From the NCBI GenBank assembly GCA_029204225.1, contig CM055100.1, forward strand, positions 19,434,655 through 19,498,654: 64,000 bases of DNA. Reading direction: 5' to 3'. Of this stretch, positions 56,916 through 64,000 are shown piece after piece (positions within the stretch are counted from its first letter, which is position 1; every line of letters begins with the position of its first letter). This stretch comes from Diphasiastrum complanatum (taxonomy: Eukaryota; Streptophyta; Lycopodiopsida; Lycopodiales; Lycopodiaceae). The notes below the pieces were generated by a model. It saw only the letters and a list, made by a program, of their open reading frames with translations, made no database searches and had not been told where the DNA came from. Position numbers and translations under genes: made by a program.

Positions 56916-59145
56916 GAGAATCAAACTGGCAAACGAAACAAAGCACTGAGGTCAGATAACGGGGGATAATACATCTCCACCGAATTCAAGGAGTATTGTC
57001 TTAACAATGGCATTGAGCAAGAATACATTACCTCCTATTCACCTCAGTCAAATGGTCTTGCTGAGAGAAAGGACATAATCTTAGTTGAATCGGCAAAGTG
57101 CATGTTATCACATGTAACACTTCCGAAGTCCTTCTGGATTGAAGCTATCTCAACAACAACCTATATTCAGAACAGATGTCCTACTAAAGATCTCTCAGAC
57201 AAAATACCATTCGAAGTTTGGATAGGTACCAAACCTTCTTTTTTAAACATACGAATTTTTGAATGTACTGCGTTTGCGCAGATACCTCGTGATCTCAAGA
57301 AGAAGCTCATCTTCTAGAGTATCAAATGTATTTTCATCAGCTACACTACTTCAGATCAAGCCTACAAGTTGTTCGATCCCATCGAGTTGAAGATATTCAC
57401 TAGCCGAGATGTCATCTTCATCGAAGATCAGTTTGAAGACCTCAAAGAAAAAGGCAGTCCCCATGTAGCCGACCTGTCAGATTCTCCTAACATATTAAAC
57501 TTTCCAGTTTCTCAGTCGACTATTCCCATTGAAGGTCCAACCTCTTCTACTTTTGATGAACAACAAATCAACGATGAATCAGAAGATGATGATGTTGCAG
57601 TTCGGCAACTATAATATGATGAAAATTATCAAATTTCTCTATTACCTAGAAGATCTTCAAGAGCAAGCAAACTACCTTAATGGTATATCGACGAGTCTGC
57701 AGTCTACCTTGTTCAGGAACCGACATCTGTCCAAGAGGCACTCAGTTCAGCCTGATTTAGATCTTTGGAAAGAAGCTATGGATAAAGAGTATTCATCTCT
57801 TATCAAGAATCAGACATGGATAATTGTCAAATTACCTGCTAGCAAAAATGTAGTTGATTGCAAATGGATTTCCAAAGTCAAGTACAATGCAGATGGAAGC
57901 ATCAACATGAGAATGGCACGACTTGCCGCCAAAGGATTTTCTCAGGTATACAACGTTGATTACACTAAGAACTTCAGTCCAGTAGTCAAGCATTCTTCTA
58001 TTCAACTTTTGCTATCATTTGCCGCTGCAACAGATTTGAAAATACATCAAATGGATGTACAGACATCATATCTCAATGGAGTTATCGAAGAAGACATTTA
58101 CATGGTGCAACCCGAAGGTTATATTATCAAGGGTAAACACAATCATGTGTGTAAACTCCATAAGGCACTTTATGGCTTGAAGCAATCTGCTCGAGCATGG
58201 TTTCAAAGGATCAATACTTTCCTTATTGATCATGGCTACACACCTAGCTCTTCAGATTCAAATGTTTACTTCAAAGCAGTGCAGTAGTCTTTTATCATTA
58301 TCACTTTATACGTAGATAATACATTGCTTTTTAGCAACAGTACTGATCTGCTAAAAGAGGCCAAGACAATGCTATCTTCCGAATTCAACATGACCGATCT
58401 GAACGAAGCTCATTTCTGCCTTGGTATACAAATACACAGAGACAGAAAACAGAAGTGGGTCTACATTACACAACAGAGATACATCTACAACATGTGAGTC
58501 AGATATAATTTGATTAATTGCAAGCTAGCTCTCTCAATCAGTTTATGACTAATCCTGGTGTAACACATTGGAAGGCTCTTATCAGAGTCATGAGATATCT
58601 TTGAGCTAGTATGGACTTTTGCATTTGTTATAGAGCAATGACAAACTCAATTTACTTAGTGGTTACACATATGCAAGTTGGATAGGAGATGTAGACACTC
58701 GTAAATCCACTTCAGGATTTATATTCTTCCTCAACAATGGTTCAATTTTCTAAAACAGTTGCAAGCAATCTTTAATAGCTCTATCTTCCACTAAATCAAA
58801 GTATATCGCAGCCTCTCAAGCTACAAAGGAAGAATTTTGTTGAGGAACTTACTCTTAGATATCGGTCTGAATCAATATGCTCTGACGACATTATTTTGTG
58901 ATAATCAAAGTGCCATTGCTTTATCAGCCAGTCCTAGATTTTATTCTAGGAGTAGGCACATTGAACTGAAGTATCATTTCGTCAAAAGCAAAGTTCTCAA
59001 TGAAGAGGTCAGATTGCAGTACTGTGGAACGCAAGATATGACAGTTGATATTTTTACCAAAGCATTAAGTCTGGAAGCACACAAAAGATTTTGTGTAGAA
59101 CTAAGTTTGAAGGTCAAGGCATTCAAAGATTCAGATTAAAGGGAG
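56916..59145 (+). mobile_element. Ty1/copia retrotransposon 2, 5'-truncated within integrase
   Basis: Begins abruptly at ENQTGKRNKALRSDNGG in the integrase core, directly after the copia 1 LTR. It continues YITSYSPQSNGLAERKD, LPKSFWIEAISTTTYIQNRC, RT blocks CKWISKVKYNADGSIN, HQMDVQTSYLNGVIEEDIYM, KALYGLKQSARAWFQRI and TLYVDNTLLF, and RNase H LFCDNQSAIALSASP, SRHIELKYHFV and TVDIFTKAL. It differs from copia 1 throughout, so it is another family. Frames change near 57600 and after 58500, the region 58500-58800 is badly decayed, and YVDD again reads YVDN. Confidence 0.92.
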
Positions 59146-59314
59146 TGTTGGATTATTCTCCTTCTTACTAATCGACTAATCGGTTTTAATCCTCATCCAT
59201 TGTTTATCCAGTTTATCCCGTGTCTTTACACAGTCTGTAGAAATACACAGAGTTTGTTGTATGTCGTATTTTCTCTCTCTACAATCTAGATACTGTCGCT
59301 TGTTAGGAATAACA
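59146..59314 (+). repeat. 3' LTR of copia 2, about 169 bp
   Basis: Starts TGTTGGATTATTC after the purine tract ATTAAAGGGAG and ends near GGAATAACA, giving TGTT...AACA ends. Short for a copia LTR. Confidence 0.65.
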
Positions 59315-60400
59315 TAAAAAAATGCAGTGTCGTCTTGTTCACATTTTTTGTCTGTCAGGATTTACGAGTTTTTTGCTTTTTTTTTTTAAAATGCCTCAGA
59401 TGTTAAGTGCCTCAAATGAGATTTAAAGACACTATTGAGTTTTTTTGCAAAAAGCCGACACTATCACCTTTTTGCGACACTGTCGCCTATGATAGTTTTA
59501 GTTCATTTCTGTAGAGTGACAGTTTCAGTTCATTAATGTAGACATACTGTTTACGGCCAATTTTCATCGCTTATCAGCAATCAATTTTCGAAAAGAAACT
59601 GGATGAATGCCAACGGACACCAGCTAATTGGCAATCGCATTTGATAACCTAATTACTTAGTATAAATCAGCTGTTCATACATCTCTTTTCAAGCTCTCAA
59701 GTTCTAAAGTTTTGAAGTTTTGATCAATAGATTAGCAAGTATTGAATACTTAGCTCTCTCTCTCCCAAGCCTGCGAGCTTGAACACTCTTGAGCATTCTA
59801 GCTCACTTCTTAGAGTTGTTTAGAGATTGCTATTGCACTTACTGCTTATCAGCATTGCGCTTAATTCAGACTTTCATTTTAGCCGCTCAGAGATAGCTTA
59901 GAGTACGTGACTTCAATCCTCAACTTATTGTCCTCATTTACTTCTGTTTTATTTTCATACTGAATCAATACTATCTTTTATTGTGTTTAGGTTCGTCCAA
60001 GAATGTATGCATTTCTGTAGTTTTTCGCGACTAATTATTTGTCTGATAATTCAATGCATTATTGTTTGACTACTTAATCACTGTAGTACTGATGATTTCA
60101 AAGTTAGCATGATTTCTATCACTATTGTTTTGTTCGAAATTGATAGGTGTAGTCATGCATGAAGAAAGAGGAAGATAGTCTATTCCGCTGCGCATGATAA
60201 GTTTTCTTTCTTGTCGTTCGAATTCTTTTTATTCGTATCTTATGCGACCTACAAATTCTTTTTATTCGAATCTTATTTGACCTATCTTTCACATACCTCT
60301 TTCTGACAGTCTATACGGATGGTACATTGGTCGAGCACACACAGGGCACCATACATTTTCATGGATAGGAAAAGTTTTTTAGTTGAGGTGGATTCTTCAA
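59315..60400. other. Intergenic DNA, no recognised features
   Basis: AT-rich with poly-T near 59370. No coding similarity; may include further decayed LTR sequence. Confidence 0.5.
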
Positions 60401-60990
60401 TGCGTGAAGTCTCGTGTTTAGTCAGCCACTTACCCTTTTTTCTCGTGATAATAGTTATCCTCATCAGACCCTTCATCTTCTACTCGGATGATGTCATCCA
60501 TCGCATCTTTTAGTGTCGTGTAAGAATCTGCGGGTTGCAATGCTCTTCTAATGGCCTTGGGTAACCCGACTAGGAATAATTTAATGGCCATTTTTTCAAT
60601 GATTTTATCTTCAACACACTCTACCTTGAGACGTTTAAAATGCCCAATGTAGGTGCGTACGGACTTCTGTCCTCATTTTCATCTGAGTCAATTGGATGAA
60701 AGGGCTTTGAGTGTACTTGCAGGGTTTAAAGCTTGTGGTGGGGGCTTTTTCTATGGTTTTGCATGACTCGATATCCGGGCTCTCTAGATCTAAATACCAC
60801 TCTTTTGCATTGCCTTGTAGAACCATCAAGATCATTCTTAACTTTTCAGTTATGTGTTGTCTCCATAAAACTTACAAGCATTGTTGAAGTCTTGAAGGAA
60901 ACGAACTAAGTCTAAGTCCCCATCATACTTCGGTGTATCAATTTGCGGAATCCCCTTTTGATTTACACTTTGTTGCCATCATGATCTAGC
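60400..60990 (-). pseudogene. Gag remnant of a Ty3/gypsy-type element
   Basis: Minus-strand frames give IPQIDTPKYDGDLDLVRFLQ, KLRMILMVLQGNAKEWYLDL, RTYIGHFKRLKVECVEDKII and MAIKLFLVGLPKAIRRALQP, matching retrotransposon gag capsid patterns (the F-G-F-L-F start, L-G-A--WY and FL-GL). Frameshifts occur near 60640 and 60860. No pol is seen beside it. Confidence 0.75.
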
Positions 60991-60999
60991 AGATATTCT

Positions 61000-62020
61000 A
61001 TGCACTTAGGTGATGGGTGATGGATGTTGATATTGACAGATTTGGCAAACTTATTGTGACGGATCTATGGCTTCCTACTAGGACACTTCTAAGGCGTTCC
61101 CTACTAGAGGTGCCTAAGGCTATCAAACCAAATTCATCGTGATAGGATTGTCGACGATGGAAGATGGATATGTACAATTCTAGGTGCAAAGTGTATATGC
61201 AAGAGCTCGGATTTTCTTGAGTGGAACCATACGATGTTGATCTTGGAGAATTTTACTAAGTTTCAAGTGCTTGAAATGATGGGGCTTCATTGTGATCACA
61301 AGTGGACCTCTTTGGATAGAATTCGCACGCATGTCTGGGAACTCGCACAAGTTTAGATCTTGTCAAAAATAGGCTATGTGAGCAACACATAAATGACTTG
61401 CACAAATGATTTGCACACTTCTCAATACTTAAAAAATGACTCACACAAAGGGTTCGATACTCGCACAAGCCTAAATACATCAAAATGACTTGCACGATAA
61501 AGTTTGATACTCACACAATACCAATTGAGGGATCTAAACCACTATGGGCACTGAAAAACAACAGCTGTGCAAGTGAGTCCTGGTAGGGTGTGTGAATGGT
61601 GGAAATCTTACCTGAAGTGCTGGGAGGCCTTTTTCGAATTCGTGGTTAAGAGATGTAAGTAGAGTATTCGCATGGGTGTTAGAGTTTTCGATAGAAATCG
61701 TTTAGAGATGTTTTACCTCTATGCGAATACTTACTATGATGAAATATGCAAAAGTAGCCATTTTTGCTCTATATCTTACCACTGGTGATAGAGGATGATT
61801 TGCACTCCTGCAAAAGTGTAAAACAGGTCTAAAATTAGATATTTATAAGTCGTTCGAATGGTAGGTAGGCAAAAAATCACAGTGTACATATTATTGTTGT
61901 ATTTGCATCAATTTTTTCGATTGTTTAAATATCAATTATATATCTACTTATAAATATTTTATCTATTTCATCTCGAGTTGGCCTTCTAGTTCTATATATA
62001 TTTAGAAAATTCACAATACA
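61000..62020. other. Intergenic DNA, no recognised features
   Basis: Repeated short motifs (ACTCGCACAAG, GACTTGCACA) near 61320-61520; no family recognised. Confidence 0.5.
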
Positions 62021-62029
62021 TAGAGAGAA

Positions 62030-62560
62030 AATCTGAGTTTCTCCTTGAGGCTCTAGAAAGTTTCTATCTTCTCACTATGGAGAATGGAAATACATAGTAA
62101 AAGACACTTCCTTTGCAAAGTTAGGTGAAAATCCAGCATGTAATAAGGAAGTAGACTCAACTCTCTTTCCCTAAAGTGAAAACCTTAGCGTACATCCAAG
62201 AGTCATGCTTGGTAGGTGCATGGTAGGTACAAATCTCATCATAAATCATGGTCTAGATCCTACAAAGTAGGAATCACTACCAAATGGACACAACCACTCC
62301 TCTTGACTCATGGTAAACTACATTAGGTGTGGATTGACAAGTGGCACTTTGGCCATTCAAGCGTCTAACAAAAAATATTGAGAAAGTATACAATATTCTA
62401 CATGGCTAGATTTGCCAATGTAGGCAATTTGCCTGGATTCAAAGCTTGATAGATAGCCCTTGAAAATATGATTTGATCTATCATAGATGCATCTTGTGCA
62501 ACCTCACATGCACAGAGGTCGTTGAGATCTTTGCATGGTCCTCAAATCTCAATTTTTGAC
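62030..62560 (-). mobile_element. Copia remnant: extreme C-terminus plus LTR-like tail, related to 1850-2400
   Basis: Minus strand 62540-62400 gives ASMIDQIIFSRAIYQALNPG then KLPTLANLAM and stop, resembling the VIDKCIIVSEARFDEECE and KLPKLENLA end of the remnant at 2365. The LTR-like sequence below it matches the one at 1850-2364. This looks like a second, 5'-truncated copy of the same family. Confidence 0.6.
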
Positions 62561-62599
62561 ATTTTATACAAATATATGAAGATCGACCAAGAGCATACG

Positions 62600-62830
62600 T
62601 TTACCAAATGCCATGACATACCACAGAGAGTAGGAGCAAGCCACATGCACAAACATGTCCACACTAGCTTTCATACAAATATATAAAATTGTCTGGTCAT
62701 CAATTACATGCCCTCAATTTCTCAACAATATATGATGACCAAATTCCATGACATACCACCAAGAGTAGGAGCAAGTCTCATGCACAAACATGTCCACAAT
62801 AGCTTATATATGAATATATGAAAATCAACC
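62600..62830. repeat. 135-bp tandem duplication
   Basis: ACCAAAT-CCATGACATACCA at 62603 and 62738; both units continue GAGTAGGAGCAAG and CATGCACAAACATGTCCAC. Confidence 0.85.
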
Positions 62831-64000
62831 CACCGAGTCTCTGTCACTTCTCCGTTGATGTAGCACACACTCACTTATGATCTGGAGACATGCTAGATTA
62901 GATCTTGTTGAGAAATCATAAAGTTGTTGAGCATATGCAACTATTTTTTTGGAATCATAGAAATACATATGAGGTTATTATTTTTAATTATCAATCTACA
63001 TGATTCATACATATTTCTATGATAAAAAATATGACCACTGAAGAGTTAACAATACGCTATAAAACACGATCGATTCAATCACCTCAGCACACCATCAAGT
63101 GCTTCAAGACAAGACAATACAAGACGAAATTGCTCTTCCACAACTGTATATTCACAATATATACACAAGAATAAGGAGAAGCAACTTATGTACTCAAAAT
63201 GGGCTTGTAAAAGAATCGGCTCGATAGTTCTAGAGCTAGGCAAAATATGTCACCGTCAAACTTAGAAAGTAATCGTAAAACAATTTACACGTTGATCTAA
63301 TTTAATTTGAAGATCATTCCCTTACTTTTGATTCTAAACAGAAAATATTAAACCAATTATGTCTCGTTTCACATGTTGAACCAATAGTTGGTTTCAAATT
63401 ATTGTTCATAGCATAGCTATGTCTTGTAGATGAAAATGACAATGTCTTGAACACTCGTGCATCATTTACATACTCTACACGTGTGTCATGTGTTTTTTAC
63501 TAGATTTTAAAAAAAGTTCTGTAAATGTCGAGAGAGGAAGAGGATGTAGTCATGCACCTCTTTGTAGGGACAGATAATATGCCACAAGTAGCCATTTAGA
63601 TGCAGAAACATTGCATATGCATGGAGAATGATGAAGAATTGTACACGAACTTCTTGCAAGAATGGAAACTAGTGATCAGTTCTGCCAAGCCACTCCAACA
63701 TATATTAGTTTAGAGCATACATCTTTTGGAAATTTTTAACAATTATCATGCAGTATTGACACTAGTCAAATATATATTGTTTGATATTTCCATATGCAAG
63801 CAACATGATACAACAAAATGAAAAGTCAAGGAAAGAAACTAAAATATATGCAAACAATTTGAGCTCATTGGAGTTAGCCATGTTTAGCTTGATATGCATC
63901 TTACAACATGTACCTAGAACTTGCATACGCTTTTTTTTGTTGACTTTTGTTAATGAAATTGTTTAAAATCAATGAGTTGTAATGCAATCAATGACATCCC
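62831..64000. other. AT-rich intergenic DNA to window end
   Basis: No coding, RNA or repeat feature I can support; the 61-codon frame at 63781 has no resemblance to known proteins. Confidence 0.5.

Overview
This window is plant nuclear DNA, most likely from a vascular plant with a large, transposon-rich genome such as a fern or a gymnosperm; that lineage call is inference. One conserved host gene spans 39 kb, its introns run from about 90 bp to more than 7 kb, and nearly everything else is decayed retrotransposons, hAT transposons and simple repeats. I see no bacterial or organellar genes, rRNA, tRNA or CRISPR array.

The host gene is on the minus strand, from the ATG at 44094 to the stop at 5070. 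It encodes the alpha (large) subunit of the AP-2 clathrin adaptor. I resolved 27 coding exons; they sum to 3027 bp, stay in frame throughout and give a 1008-residue protein, close to the roughly 1010 residues of plant alpha-adaptins. The order is the N-terminal membrane-binding segment (exons 1-2), alpha-solenoid trunk (exons 2-17), hinge (exons 18-19) and two-part ear (exons 20-27). Two splice sites are odd. Intron 1 has a GC donor. The acceptor before exon 3 reads GG where AG is expected.

Four introns carry most of the foreign DNA. Intron 2 holds a decayed Ty3/gypsy gag-protease-RT. Intron 3 holds a retroelement with a protease, a chromodomain-like end and a long unrecognised Trp-rich middle, plus a hAT fragment. 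Intron 19 holds two fused LINE copies with complementary deletions. Intron 20 holds a hAT transposase that still has its own intron, and a 71-bp CT microsatellite. Intron 6 carries a copia RNase H fragment and intron 10 a LINE 3' fragment. Almost all lie antisense to the gene.

Left flank (1-4480): tandem repeats and two Ty1/copia remnants, one with an LTR-like tail whose relative lies at 62.0-62.6 kb. Right flank: from 44.1 kb upstream of the gene come a purine/pyrimidine leader, a run of adjacent foldback hairpins (45.17-45.86 kb), tandem and direct repeats (45.9-48.2 kb), an LTR pair around a non-coding interior (48.2-50.1 kb), a nearly full-length copia polyprotein joined to a second truncated copia (52.06-59.31 kb), a gypsy gag fragment (60.4-61.0 kb), and AT-rich DNA to the end.

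I found no intact undescribed system. The best leads are the foldback hairpin cluster, the Trp-rich retroelement frame, the fused LINE pair and the irregular acceptor before exon 3.
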